Made by a program: the position numbers and the translations under genes. DNA of 64,000 bases from Pasteurella sp030783905. Lineage in GTDB: Bacteria > Pseudomonadota > Gammaproteobacteria > Enterobacterales > Pasteurellaceae. This document shows positions 8,978 through 17,722 of the stretch, piece after piece; position 1 is the first letter of the stretch, and every line of letters begins with the position of its first letter. The notes under the pieces were generated by a model. The model saw only the letters and a program-made list of their open reading frames with translations, had not been told where the DNA came from and did not search any database. The stretch is taken from the NCBI GenBank assembly GCA_051122655.1, contig CP182107.1, positions 1,488,001 through 1,552,000 of the forward strand, read 5' to 3'.

Positions 8978-9033
8978 AATAAACTGTCCTTTATGATAAA
9001 AAAGTCGCAAATTCTATCACGACTTCGATGCGC

Positions 9034-10305
9034 TTAAAAGTTTCGTTTTAGACTTCGCTTTTTTTGAAAAGTGCGGTTTGAATTTGTATTATTTTTCACA
9101 TTGCTGTGACCACGCTTGATCCGATACGGTTTTGGCAAGGTCAATAACGCCGCTACATCATATTGACTAACGGGAATACTATGCGAAATATATTCCTCAA
9201 TCGCTGGCAAATTCATCGCATATTCTTCACAAGCGAAACTAATCGACACCCCACTTTCACCCGCACGCCCAGTACGACCAATACGGTGCACATAGTCTTC
9301 GCGGTCATCTGGCAAATCGTAATTAAACACATGGGATACATCCGCAATATGCAAACCACGAGCCGCCACATCGGTTGCCACTAAGATGTCTAATGCACCA
9401 TCTGTAAATTGTTTTAACAAGGAAAGGCGTTTTTTCTGTGCCACATCACCGGTAAGGAGACCAACACGGTGACCATCTGCGGCCAAATACCCCCAAATGT
9501 CTTCACAACGATGTTTCGTGTTAGCAAAAATAATACAACGGTCAGGCCATTCTTCTTCAAGTAAGGTGAGCAATAATGCCATTTTATCTTGGTTAGACGG
9601 ATAAAAAAGTTCTTCTTTAATCCGATGCCCTGTTTTTTGTCGAGGCTCAATTTCGACATACTCTGGTTCATTCATATCCTCAAAAGCCAATTCGCGCACT
9701 TTGTAGGATAAGGTCGCAGAAAACAGCATGGTCAAACGCTGTTGTGGTGCAGGACATTTACGTAATAAATAGCGAATATCTTTAATAAAACCAAGATCAA
9801 ACATCCGATCCGCTTCATCTAACACCACCACTTGAATCTTGTCCAAACGCACGATGCCCTGTTTGACATAGTCAATCACACGGCCAGTGGTGCCAATTAA
9901 AATATCCACCCCTTGTTCAATGGCTTTAAGTTGTTTCTCATAACCATCGCCCCCATAGGCTAGCCCGGTTTTTAATCCGGTAGCTTTGGCTAATAATTCA
10001 GCATCATTATTGATTTGAACCGCTAGTTCGCGGGTCGGTGCCAGAATGAGTGCGCGTGGTTGAGAAATACGCTGATCACGTTGTTGGGTTAATAAATGGT
10101 GAAAGGTCGCGGTTAAAAATGCCATCGTTTTCCCGGTTCCAGTTTGGGCTTGGCCAGCGACGTCTTTCCCCGCTAAGCTAATTGGCAGAGAAAGCGCTTG
10201 AATCGGGGTACAGTAATCAAACCCCTTTTCTTGTAACGCTGCAAGCACCTTATGGTGCAACGGTAAATCAGAAAAACGAAGTTGCGATAAATAATTATTT
10301 TGCAT
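9034..10305 (-). CDS. rhlB: DEAD-box RNA helicase RhlB
   Basis: An ATP-dependent RNA helicase; in E. coli it feeds structured RNA to PNPase in the degradosome. The 423 residues carry the Q motif (FDYCTPIQ), Walker A AQTGTGKT (53-60), PTRELA, the DEAD box at 163-166, SAT, and the C-terminal HRIGRTGRAG. Alignment by eye is much closer to RhlB (MAFLTATFHHLL, TGHRIKEELFYPSNQDK) than to SrmB or DeaD. The C-terminal tail is short and basic. Head-to-head with rho, mirroring the rhlB-rho neighbourhood of E. coli though without trxA. Confidence 0.96.
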   Translation of the reverse strand: MQNNYLSQLRFSDLPLHHKVLAALQEKGFDYCTPIQALSLPISLAGKDVAGQAQTGTGKTMAFLTATFHHLLTQQRDQRISQPRALILAPTRELAVQINNDAELLAKATGLKTGLAYGGDGYEKQLKAIEQGVDILIGTTGRVIDYVKQGIVRLDKIQVVVLDEADRMFDLGFIKDIRYLLRKCPAPQQRLTMLFSATLSYKVRELAFEDMNEPEYVEIEPRQKTGHRIKEELFYPSNQDKMALLLTLLEEEWPDRCIIFANTKHRCEDIWGYLAADGHRVGLLTGDVAQKKRLSLLKQFTDGALDILVATDVAARGLHIADVSHVFNYDLPDDREDYVHRIGRTGRAGESGVSISFACEEYAMNLPAIEEYISHSIPVSQYDVAALLTLPKPYRIKRGHSNVKNNTNSNRTFQKKRSLKRNF

Positions 10306-10407
10306 AAAAAGACTAAATCAGTGAGAAAAAATTGCTGTAAGAATAGCACGAAGTAATAAAATCCCCAAAAAATGACCGCACTTTTTCACTTTTTTAGTAA
10401 AAATACT

Positions 10408-10440
10408 GCACTAAAACTAGACACTCATAGGTTTTAGTGC
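10408..10440. promoter_or_regulatory. Perfect 10-bp inverted repeat in the rho leader
   Basis: GCACTAAAAC and GTTTTAGTGC flank a 13-base loop (TAGACACTCATAG), about 80 bases before the rho ATG in the shared rhlB/rho intergenic region. No long T tract follows it on the plus strand. It could be a stem in the rho leader RNA, where E. coli rho is autoregulated by attenuation, or an operator. The role is inference. Confidence 0.5.
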
Positions 10441-10517
10441 TAATTTACGCACATTCAAAAAATCATATATTCATCCTTTATTCTTAATACTCAACTCAAT
10501 AACAACCCTCAAATATT

Positions 10518-11780
10518 ATGCATCTTACAGAACTTAAAAATAGACCCGTTTCTGAATTAGTGGAACTCGGTGAAGGTCAAATGGGCTTAGAAAACCTAGC
10601 TCGCCTACGCAAACAAGACATTGTCTTCGCAATCTTAAAACAACATGCAAAAAGTGGAGAAGATATCTTTGGTGGGGGGGTGTTAGAAATTCTACCCGAT
10701 GGTTTCGGTTTCTTACGCTCCGCTGATAGTTCCTACCTTGCCGGCCCTGATGATATCTATGTTTCACCAAGTCAAATCCGTCGTTTCAACTTACAAACAG
10801 GTGATAAAATTGAAGGTAAAATTCGTCCACCAAAAGAAGGTGAGCGTTATTTTGCATTATTAAAAGTCGATCAAGTCAATGACGACCGACCTGAAGTGTC
10901 TCGTAGCAAGATTTTATTCGAAAACTTAACCCCATTACATGCCAACTCTCGTCTAAGAATGGAGCGTGGTAACGGCTCAACGGAAGATTTAACCGCCCGT
11001 ATTTTAGATTTAGCCTCACCAATTGGTAAAGGTCAGCGTGGTTTGATTGTCGCCCCACCCAAAGCCGGTAAAACCATGTTGTTACAAAACATCGCGCAAA
11101 GTATTACCTATAATTACCCTGAATGTGAATTGATCGTGTTATTAATTGACGAGCGCCCAGAAGAAGTGACCGAAATGCAACGTTCAGTAAAAGGCGAAGT
11201 GATTGCCTCGACCTTTGATGAACCTGCTACACGTCACGTTCAAGTCGCAGAGATGGTGATTGAGAAAGCCAAGCGTTCTGTGGAACATAAAAAAGATGTG
11301 GTCATTTTACTCGACTCAATTACCCGTTTAGCCCGTGCTTATAACACCGTCACCCCGGCATCAGGCAAAATTCTTTCTGGTGGTGTGGATGCGAATGCGT
11401 TACACCGTCCAAAACGTTTCTTCGGTGCGGCACGTAATGTGGAAGAAGGTGGGAGTTTAACCATTATTGCGACAGCACTCGTGGACACTGGGTCAAAAAT
11501 GGATGAAGTGATCTTTGAAGAATTTAAAGGAACCGGTAATATGGAATTACACCTTTCACGTAAAATTGCTGAAAAACGTGTTTTCCCAGCCATTGACTTC
11601 AACCGTTCAGGTACACGTAAAGAAGATTTACTTACCAGCCCAGATGAATTACAAAAAATGTGGATTCTGCGTAAAATCCTACATCCAATGGGTGAAGTGG
11701 AAGCGATGGAGTTCCTTATTGATAAACTCATGGTGGCCAAAACCAATGATGAGTTTTTTGAAATGATGAAACGTTCATAA
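10518..11780 (+). CDS. rho: Transcription termination factor Rho
   Basis: A hexameric RNA-dependent ATPase that ends transcription at Rho-dependent sites. The 420 residues comprise an N-terminal helical region, a cold-shock-like RNA-binding domain (about 48-120, with DGFGFLRS and YVSPSQIRRF) and the RecA-type motor with Walker A PPKAGKT ending at residue 186, Walker B VVILLDSITR and the Q-loop/R-loop regions. Length is within one residue of E. coli Rho (419). An intrinsic terminator follows 15 bases after the stop. Confidence 0.99.
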   Translation: MHLTELKNRPVSELVELGEGQMGLENLARLRKQDIVFAILKQHAKSGEDIFGGGVLEILPDGFGFLRSADSSYLAGPDDIYVSPSQIRRFNLQTGDKIEGKIRPPKEGERYFALLKVDQVNDDRPEVSRSKILFENLTPLHANSRLRMERGNGSTEDLTARILDLASPIGKGQRGLIVAPPKAGKTMLLQNIAQSITYNYPECELIVLLIDERPEEVTEMQRSVKGEVIASTFDEPATRHVQVAEMVIEKAKRSVEHKKDVVILLDSITRLARAYNTVTPASGKILSGGVDANALHRPKRFFGAARNVEEGGSLTIIATALVDTGSKMDEVIFEEFKGTGNMELHLSRKIAEKRVFPAIDFNRSGTRKEDLLTSPDELQKMWILRKILHPMGEVEAMEFLIDKLMVAKTNDEFFEMMKRS

Positions 11781-11794
11781 CCTCATCATAACGT

Positions 11795-11826
11795 AAAAGC
11801 CTCAACATTCAATTTGAGGCTTTTTT
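11795..11826 (+). terminator. Intrinsic terminator of rho
   Basis: AAAAGCCTCAA pairs with TTGAGGCTTTT around an 8-base loop, followed by a T tract. It starts 15 bases after the rho stop. A-rich bases on the left may let it also stop transcripts from the convergent DUF2167 gene. Confidence 0.9.
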
Positions 11827-11828
11827 CT

Positions 11829-12755
11829 TTATTCTACGATATTGTCGCTGCCTTGTTTTTTGTTCTTCTTACGCAAGAACCCTCTCAGCGCGATACCGAT
11901 TACCAATAACGCAATAGCGAAGATTTTCCAAAATTTCAGGATAAATGCACTGATCAACGCCAACACGCCTAATTTTGTTGCTAAAGTAATACCACCAATT
12001 AAACTGGTTAAGCCCTGTTGATAAACGGCATCCGTATTCGGGTCAAAATCGGCATACGCCTTACCTGAATTAAAATGAATCCGTGACAACAGCGCTTGCG
12101 CGATATGTTGTTCCTCTTGAATACGATCTGTAGCGGTAATAAAACCTACTTCAATATAACCTTCCCGACCTAATACATAAGTATTGTAATTGACCGTATT
12201 ATCCAGTTCTGGATTGGCGTACGGTCCCACTTCTTTTAAATCGACCGCCCAAATCAGACGGTTATTTTTTTCATCATAAGTCGGTTTTTGGATCCAAGCC
12301 ACCATTTCAATTTCGGCAATACCTTTTTCACGACGGATTTTATTCTGCTCTTTATCTCCTTCTTGTAAGCTTGCAAAGAGCGCATCAGTATCCCATTCTC
12401 GCGCCTCTTGATCAGGCACATAGCCTACATCTTCAAACAAAATATCGGCCATCCATTCAGAATCGTCATTTGCAGCCATGACGATCCCCAAACGCCCCAA
12501 AAGTTGATTATTGCCGATCAATTCCATGTATTGATTGGCTTCCTCGGCGGGTAAAAAAATCATGCCTTCAGGTAAGGCAAAGGTCGCTTGATCCGCTAAA
12601 GGAATGGTCGCAGGGCCTTCGATGGCCTGCGAAAAAATTTGCTCATAGCGCAGATCTTCTTCCGCGCTATTTTCCGCAATGGCATTGACATGCCAACTGA
12701 CACCAATCAACAAAAGAGCGGTCAATTTAAACAGTGTGTTGATTGCTTGAATCAT
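11829..12755 (-). CDS. DUF2167 membrane protein
   Basis: A 308-residue protein of the DUF2167 family, with an N-terminal signal or membrane segment (about 8-26), a periplasmic-looking middle (ATFALPEGMIFLPAEEA, then DILFEDVGYVPDQEAREWD, then VGPYANPELDNTVNYNTYVLGREGY) and a C-terminal membrane segment at about 268-292 followed by a basic tail RKKNKKQ. The tryptophan/aspartate-rich blocks are typical of the family. No function is established. It is monocistronic between two terminators and convergent with rho. Confidence 0.75.
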   Translation of the reverse strand: MIQAINTLFKLTALLLIGVSWHVNAIAENSAEEDLRYEQIFSQAIEGPATIPLADQATFALPEGMIFLPAEEANQYMELIGNNQLLGRLGIVMAANDDSEWMADILFEDVGYVPDQEAREWDTDALFASLQEGDKEQNKIRREKGIAEIEMVAWIQKPTYDEKNNRLIWAVDLKEVGPYANPELDNTVNYNTYVLGREGYIEVGFITATDRIQEEQHIAQALLSRIHFNSGKAYADFDPNTDAVYQQGLTSLIGGITLATKLGVLALISAFILKFWKIFAIALLVIGIALRGFLRKKNKKQGSDNIVE

Positions 12756-12794
12756 CCTACCTCCCGACTAAAATCAATCGTCATTTTACTTGGT

Positions 12795-12835
12795 AAAAAA
12801 TAAAAATGCGGTCAATAAAAGTATCATGACCGCAT
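12795..12835 (-). terminator. Terminator of the Dcu transporter gene
   Basis: Read on the minus strand, ATGCGGTCA and TGACCGCAT form a 9-bp stem around a 12-base loop and run into TTTTATTTTTT. The stem resembles the uptake signal core with one mismatch. Confidence 0.8.
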
Positions 12836-12856
12836 ATTAAACTCAGAAAAGCAAAA

Positions 12857-14188
12857 CTAAATCAAAATCTGTGCCAACGTATAACCCACACAACATGCTG
12901 TCACCACACCAATTAATCCCGGTACCATAAAACTGTGGTTAAAGTAATATTTACCAATTTTAGTGGTGCCTGTCACATCAAAGTTGACTGTCGCAATATC
13001 TGATGGATAGTTTGGAATGAAGAAATAACCATAGGTCGCAGGCATTAACCCGACAAGTAATGGTGCGGGTAATCCCATCGCAATCCCCACTGGTAGCAAC
13101 ATACGTGCCGTCGCAGCTTGGCTATTAATCACCACAGACACGGCAAATAAAGCGAAAGCAAAGGTCCATGGATAGGTTTGTACCATTTCGGTAATACCGG
13201 CCTTAAATGACGGCATCGCATATTGGAAATAGGTATCACTCATCCACGCAATACCAAAGATCGCAATGGCTGCCACCATACCCGATTTAAATACCACACC
13301 ATTTGGTACAGTTTGTACATTCGTTTTGGTTACCAATAAAATAATCCCACCAAAACCGAGCATCATCATTTGAATAATTAATGACATGGAAATCGGTTTT
13401 TTCGCTTCACCAATGGTACGAATTTCAGGGAACATGGCGACGATGACAATCGTAATTAAAGCTAACAAGAACAAATAAACAGCGTGTTTTGCGGCAGGAG
13501 GCAACGCTTCGTTTAGCGACGTACTGGTCGTATTTAAAATACGGTCACGCCAAACAGGATCAGCTAAACGACGTTGATATTCTGGATCATCTTCTAATTC
13601 TTTACCACGACGTAAGCTATATAAAGACAAGGCGATTGTCCCGATTAAGGTCGCAGGGACTGTCACAGAAATAATACTTAATAGGGTAACATGTTCAAAA
13701 CCCGGTAGGGCAACAATTTGTGCCAAATAATACACTACTGCCGCAGAAATTGGGCTTGAAGTAATCGCAAGTTGTGATGCCACGGAGGCTGCTGCCATTG
13801 GGCGTTCTGGACGAATTTTATTTTTTAATGCCACATCACCAATAATAGGCATAATCGAATAAACTGCATGACCCGTACCGAGCATAAAGGTCATCGTATA
13901 AGTGACTAAAGGTCCTAAAATCGTGACACGTTTTGGATTACTACGTAACACTCGCTCTGCGATTTGTAACATGAACTTTAAGCCACCCGCGGCTTCCAAA
14001 ATGGATGCACAAGTAACAACCGCTAAAATGATTAACATCACTTCAATCGGTGGTGACGTGGGAGGCATACGGAAAATAAAGACTTCGATTAATAGACCAA
14101 TACCAGACACCACTCCAAGCCCGATCCCACCAAAACGGCTACCCAAATAAAGGGCAACTAATAAAAATAAAAACTCTAAATAAAGCAT
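12857..14188 (-). CDS. dcuB: Anaerobic C4-dicarboxylate transporter, Dcu family
   Basis: A 443-residue inner-membrane carrier of the DcuA/DcuB family, which exchanges fumarate, malate or aspartate for succinate in anaerobic fumarate respiration. Family motifs include GGLKFMLQIAERVLRSNPK, GTGHAVYSIMPIIGDVA (GTGH favours DcuB over DcuA, which has GTGN), RPMAAASVASQLAITSSPISAAVV and GTTKIGKYYFNHSFMVPG. The mixture of DcuA- and DcuB-like blocks means the symbol is the best guess rather than certain. A possible FNR site lies 117 bases upstream, in keeping with anaerobic use. It is monocistronic with its own terminator. Confidence 0.88.
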   Translation of the reverse strand: MLYLEFLFLLVALYLGSRFGGIGLGVVSGIGLLIEVFIFRMPPTSPPIEVMLIILAVVTCASILEAAGGLKFMLQIAERVLRSNPKRVTILGPLVTYTMTFMLGTGHAVYSIMPIIGDVALKNKIRPERPMAAASVASQLAITSSPISAAVVYYLAQIVALPGFEHVTLLSIISVTVPATLIGTIALSLYSLRRGKELEDDPEYQRRLADPVWRDRILNTTSTSLNEALPPAAKHAVYLFLLALITIVIVAMFPEIRTIGEAKKPISMSLIIQMMMLGFGGIILLVTKTNVQTVPNGVVFKSGMVAAIAIFGIAWMSDTYFQYAMPSFKAGITEMVQTYPWTFAFALFAVSVVINSQAATARMLLPVGIAMGLPAPLLVGLMPATYGYFFIPNYPSDIATVNFDVTGTTKIGKYYFNHSFMVPGLIGVVTACCVGYTLAQILI

Positions 14189-14304
14189 AAAGATACCTCT
14201 AAAATGTTATAAAAAATTCTAGTGACAATCATACTTGATTTCTTTTTACACACAATCGTTTTCATTCCCTTTACTGTAATTTTTTATAAGAATTAAACAA
14301 ATGT

Positions 14305-14318
14305 TTGGTTTAAATCAA
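14305..14318 (-). promoter_or_regulatory. Candidate FNR-binding site upstream of dcuB
   Basis: TTGGT-TTAA-ATCAA matches the FNR consensus TTGAT-N4-ATCAA at nine of ten positions. It is centred near 14311.5, and a weak -10-like TACAGT lies at 14273-14278 on the minus strand, which would put the site close to -41 to -45 as in class II activation. dcu genes are FNR-activated in E. coli; here regulation is inferred. Confidence 0.5.
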
Positions 14319-14407
14319 AAAATGAAATTAGCAGAAAAAAAGAATAAAAAAGAAACGAAATAGTCGGAAAAGAAAGAATCAGAAAAGGGATAACTTGGGG
14401 GGGAGGC

Positions 14408-14440
14408 AAAAAAATTTAGGCGGTGGTAACACCGCCTAAA
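14408..14440 (-). terminator. Intrinsic terminator of acpP
   Basis: On the minus strand TTTAGGCGGTG and CACCGCCTAAA make a perfect 11-bp stem with a TTAC loop, followed directly by seven T residues. It begins 6 bases after the acpP stop. This is a textbook strong terminator, in keeping with an abundant transcript. Confidence 0.95.
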
Positions 14441-14446
14441 TACGAA

Positions 14447-14677
14447 TTATTGATTGTTTTGAACGTAATCAATCGCAGATTGAACTGTTGTGATTTTTTC
14501 AGCTTCTTCATCTGGAATTTCAATATCGAACTCTTCTTCTAAAGCCATGACTAATTCAACAGTATCTAAAGAATCCGCACCTAAATCTTCAACGAAAGAC
14601 GCTTCAGGTTTAACTTCGTCTTCTTTAACGCCTAATTGTTCAACGATGATTTTTTTTACGCGTTCTTCAATGCTCAT
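14447..14677 (-). CDS. acpP: Acyl carrier protein
   Basis: The 76-residue acidic carrier of growing acyl chains in fatty-acid synthesis. Phosphopantetheine attaches to Ser36 in DLGADSLDTVELVMALEEEF. The protein is one residue shorter at the N-terminus than E. coli AcpP. A strong ribosome site (AGGAAGAAACAA) precedes the ATG. It sits 260 bases after fabG with its own candidate promoter and a strong terminator, so it can be expressed independently of the fab cluster. Substrates and partners such as FabD, FabG, FabH and PlsX are encoded upstream. Confidence 0.99.
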   Translation of the reverse strand: MSIEERVKKIIVEQLGVKEDEVKPEASFVEDLGADSLDTVELVMALEEEFDIEIPDEEAEKITTVQSAIDYVQNNQ

Positions 14678-14723
14678 TTGTTTCTTCCTATGTTTAGTTT
14701 TTCGCTCACTGCGACGAGTTAGT

Positions 14724-14751
14724 AGTGTATATATTTTTTGTAAAGTTACAA
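14724..14751 (-). promoter_or_regulatory. Candidate acpP promoter
   Basis: On the minus strand TTGTAA (14746-14751) and TACACT (14724-14729) are separated by 16 bases, in the AT-rich gap between fabG and acpP. An alternative -35 (TTGACC) lies further upstream. Placement is by eye. Confidence 0.45.
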
Positions 14752-14937
14752 TGATTTTTGTCGGTGGTCAAACCTTAAAAGCATTTTCCAAAAAACACAT
14801 ACAGTGAAAATATAGTTACGTTACTTCATATACGCTTAAAGTGGCGTAACCAAGTTACATGCGAAAGGGATTTTAACATTAAGCAAAATATTTGGCTATG
14901 CTTTTATCCCCTAAAATCTGTAATTGCTTTATGACTA

Positions 14938-15666
14938 TTAGTTGGTATACATCCCACCATTCACATGTAATGTGGTGCCAGTAATATATCCTGCATCATC
15001 CGACGCTAAAAAGGCCACCGCTTTAGCAATGTCTTTTGGATCCCCTAAACGCCCCGCTGGAACTTGCGATAAAATGCCCGCTTTTTGCTCTTCGGTTAGC
15101 ACTTCGGTCATATCGGTTGCAATAAAACCCGGTGCCACCACATTCACGGTAATACCACGTGAAGCGACTTCTTTGGCGAGTGCTTTACTAAAACCAATTA
15201 AACCTGCTTTTGCAGCACAATAGTTGGTTTGACCCGGGTTGCCCATTGAGCCGACTACCGAACCAATAGTAATAATCCGTCCAAAACGCTTTTTCATCAT
15301 CGAACGCAACATGGCTTTGGATAAATGATACACCGAGGTTAAGTTGGTTTGCATGATATCAAACCATTCTTCGTCCTTCATGCGCATTAAAAGATTATCA
15401 CGTGTAATTCCCGCATTATTCACTAAAATATCAATGTCACCAAACTCTGTTTTAATTTGTTCTAATGTCGCTTCAATTGAGGCAAGATCGGACACATTCA
15501 GTACAAGGCCTTTACCTTTTTCACCTAAATAGGCAGAAATACTTTCTGCACCTTTTTCAGACGTTGCTGTCCCGATAACAAATGCCCCTTTTGCACTTAA
15601 TTCTTCTGCAATCGCACGACCAATACCACGCGTTGCACCTGTTACTAATGCAATTTTACCCTGCAT
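14938..15666 (-). CDS. fabG: 3-oxoacyl-ACP reductase FabG
   Basis: The NADPH-dependent short-chain dehydrogenase that reduces beta-ketoacyl-ACP in each elongation cycle. The 242 residues include the nucleotide motif TGATRGIG (9-16), NNAG near 83-86 and the catalytic triad S136, Y149 and K153 (GSVVGSMGNPGQTNYCAAK region). It follows fabD by 23 bases with ribosome site AAAAGGGGAAATTCA. The downstream neighbour acpP encodes its substrate carrier. Confidence 0.98.
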   Translation of the reverse strand: MQGKIALVTGATRGIGRAIAEELSAKGAFVIGTATSEKGAESISAYLGEKGKGLVLNVSDLASIEATLEQIKTEFGDIDILVNNAGITRDNLLMRMKDEEWFDIMQTNLTSVYHLSKAMLRSMMKKRFGRIITIGSVVGSMGNPGQTNYCAAKAGLIGFSKALAKEVASRGITVNVVAPGFIATDMTEVLTEEQKAGILSQVPAGRLGDPKDIAKAVAFLASDDAGYITGTTLHVNGGMYTN

Positions 15667-15689
15667 TGAATTTCCCCTTTTTTCATGAG

Positions 15690-16628
15690 TTAAGCTAATA
15701 ATTCTTCAATAGCGTTTAATGATGCGAGATCATTGACGGCGGCCGCTTGTAAATCGGCAACGATACGTTTCGTTAAGCCTGTTAAGACTTTGTTTGGACC
15801 GATTTCAACTAAAACCTGAACGCCACCTTTTGCCATACGTTCCACCGTTTCTGTCCAACGCACTGGACTATACAATTGACGAACAAGTGCCGCACGAATT
15901 GCACTGTTTTCCGTTTCACTTGCGACATCTACATTATTAATCACGGGTGTCGCAGGCATTCTTATCGCAATATTATCTAAAGAGACGGCTAATTGATCCG
16001 CTGCGGGTTTCATTAACGCGCAGTGTGAAGGCACACTTACCGCTAAAGGTAAGGCGCGTTTTGCCCCAGCTTCTTTACAAGCAACAGCAGCACGTTCAAC
16101 CGCGTCTTTTGCCCCCGCGATCACCACTTGACCTGGCGAGTTAAAATTCACTGCTGAGACTACTTCGCCTTGGGCTGAATCTGCACAAGCCTTGATGATC
16201 GCTTCATTATCTAACCCAATAATGGCATACATTGCGCCTGTCCCCTCTGGTACCGCTTGTTGCATTAATTTACCACGCAATTCCACTAATTTGATCGCAT
16301 CTTGGAAATCAAGCGCACCGGCACAAACTAAAGCAGAATATTCACCTAAACTATGTCCTGCCATCACATCTGGCGTGTAATGAGGGAATTTCGCTTGCCA
16401 GACACGATAAATCGCAACAGAGGCAGCTAACAATGCAGGCTGTGTTTGCCACGTTTTATTCAGCTCTTCCGCAGGTCCCTGTTGAACAAGCTGCCACAAA
16501 TCATAGCCCAATACCTCTGAAGCTTGGTTAAACGTTTCTTCTACTACAGGATATTCTGTGGCTAATTCCGCTAACATCCCCACCGCTTGAGAGCCTTGCC
16601 CTGGAAAAACCATTGCAAATTTTTTCAT
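15690..16628 (-). CDS. fabD: Malonyl-CoA:ACP transacylase FabD
   Basis: Loads malonyl groups onto acyl carrier protein. The 312 residues start MKKFAMVFPGQGSQ at the ATG at 16628, preceded by AAGGAAAATAAC; a longer in-frame extension exists but falls outside the family. The nucleophile is Ser93 in GHSLGEYSAL and the partner is His202 in VPSHCALMK. It is downstream of fabH with a 62-base gap that contains a near-uptake-signal. Confidence 0.98.
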   Translation of the reverse strand: MKKFAMVFPGQGSQAVGMLAELATEYPVVEETFNQASEVLGYDLWQLVQQGPAEELNKTWQTQPALLAASVAIYRVWQAKFPHYTPDVMAGHSLGEYSALVCAGALDFQDAIKLVELRGKLMQQAVPEGTGAMYAIIGLDNEAIIKACADSAQGEVVSAVNFNSPGQVVIAGAKDAVERAAVACKEAGAKRALPLAVSVPSHCALMKPAADQLAVSLDNIAIRMPATPVINNVDVASETENSAIRAALVRQLYSPVRWTETVERMAKGGVQVLVEIGPNKVLTGLTKRIVADLQAAAVNDLASLNAIEELLA

Positions 16629-16690
16629 GTTATTTTCCTTATTTTTAAAAATACTGAAAACTGACCGCACATTAAAGTCAATCAAGATTA

Positions 16691-17644
16691 TTAAAACCTA
16701 ACTAACGCCGATCCCCAAGTCAGACCACCACCGAATGCCTCTAATAACAACAATTGTCCGCGCTGAATACGTCCATCACGTACAGCCTCATCTAGCGCAC
16801 TCGGGATACTACCGGCTGAGGTATTCCCATGACGATCAAGTGTCACCACCACTTGTGACATATCCAGATCTAATTTTTTCGCCGTGGCGGAAATAATCCG
16901 TAAATTCGCCTGATGAGGCACTAACCAATCAATATCTTTTTTATCTAATTGATTGGCAGCTAAGGTTTCTTCCACCACATTAGCTAATTCACGTACTGCA
17001 ATTTTAAAGGTGGCATTACCTTGCATTTCTAAATAGGCGGGAGCTGATTCCACACCACGCGCCTGATTAGCTAAGGTTAACACGTCCGCATTGTCGCCTG
17101 TGGCATGCAAATGCGTTGAAAGAATCCCAGCTTGCTCACTGGCTTCTAAAATCACCGCACCTGCACCATCACCAAATAAAATAATCGTACCACGATCTTC
17201 GGGATTTAACGCGCGTGAAAAAAGATCCGCCCCAATGACTAAAGCCTTTTTCACTTTTCCTGTACGAATAAATTGATCAGCGACTGTTAATGCATAAACA
17301 AAGCCTGAACATGCCGCTGCCACATCAAAAGCAATCGCATCTTTTATGCCAAGCATTTTTTGAATTTGGCATGCGGTACTTGGAAAGGCGTGTGTGGCGC
17401 TAGTCGTCGCAACGATAATCAAATCAATATCATTGACATCCATAGGGGATACCGCTAAGCAGTTTTGGGCAGCTTCAAATCCCATCGTTGCCACTGTTTC
17501 GCTTGCCTCTGCAATACGACGTTCTTTAATACCTGTACGTTCCGAAATCCATTCATCAGAGGTGTCTACCATTTTTTCTAAATCGGCATTCGTACGGATC
17601 TGTTTGGGTAAATAACTCCCGGTGGATAAGATTTTACTATACAT
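16691..17644 (-). CDS. fabH: 3-oxoacyl-ACP synthase III FabH
   Basis: Starts fatty-acid synthesis by condensing acetyl-CoA with malonyl-ACP. Of 317 residues, the catalytic triad is C112 (AAACSGFVY), H244 (VPHQANLRI) and N274 (HGNTSAGS), identical in number to E. coli FabH. The start ATG gives MYSKILSTGSYLP. It follows plsX by 78 bases in the conserved plsX-fabH-fabD-fabG order. Confidence 0.99.
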   Translation of the reverse strand: MYSKILSTGSYLPKQIRTNADLEKMVDTSDEWISERTGIKERRIAEASETVATMGFEAAQNCLAVSPMDVNDIDLIIVATTSATHAFPSTACQIQKMLGIKDAIAFDVAAACSGFVYALTVADQFIRTGKVKKALVIGADLFSRALNPEDRGTIILFGDGAGAVILEASEQAGILSTHLHATGDNADVLTLANQARGVESAPAYLEMQGNATFKIAVRELANVVEETLAANQLDKKDIDWLVPHQANLRIISATAKKLDLDMSQVVVTLDRHGNTSAGSIPSALDEAVRDGRIQRGQLLLLEAFGGGLTWGSALVRF

Positions 17645-17722
17645 AAGAAATCTCGTTAAAAATCGTAGCCAAGTGGGCTAATTGAAGTTGCTCTAACCTA
17701 TTATTTTTTCACATTGATATAG

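Noticed and set aside
11339..11746. 135-codon ORF antisense to rho
   Set aside because: Shadow frame inside a highly conserved gene, low-complexity composition, no ribosome site and no family resemblance.
14490..14807. 105-codon ORF antisense to acpP
   Set aside because: Serine-rich translation of the acpP complement; clearly a shadow.
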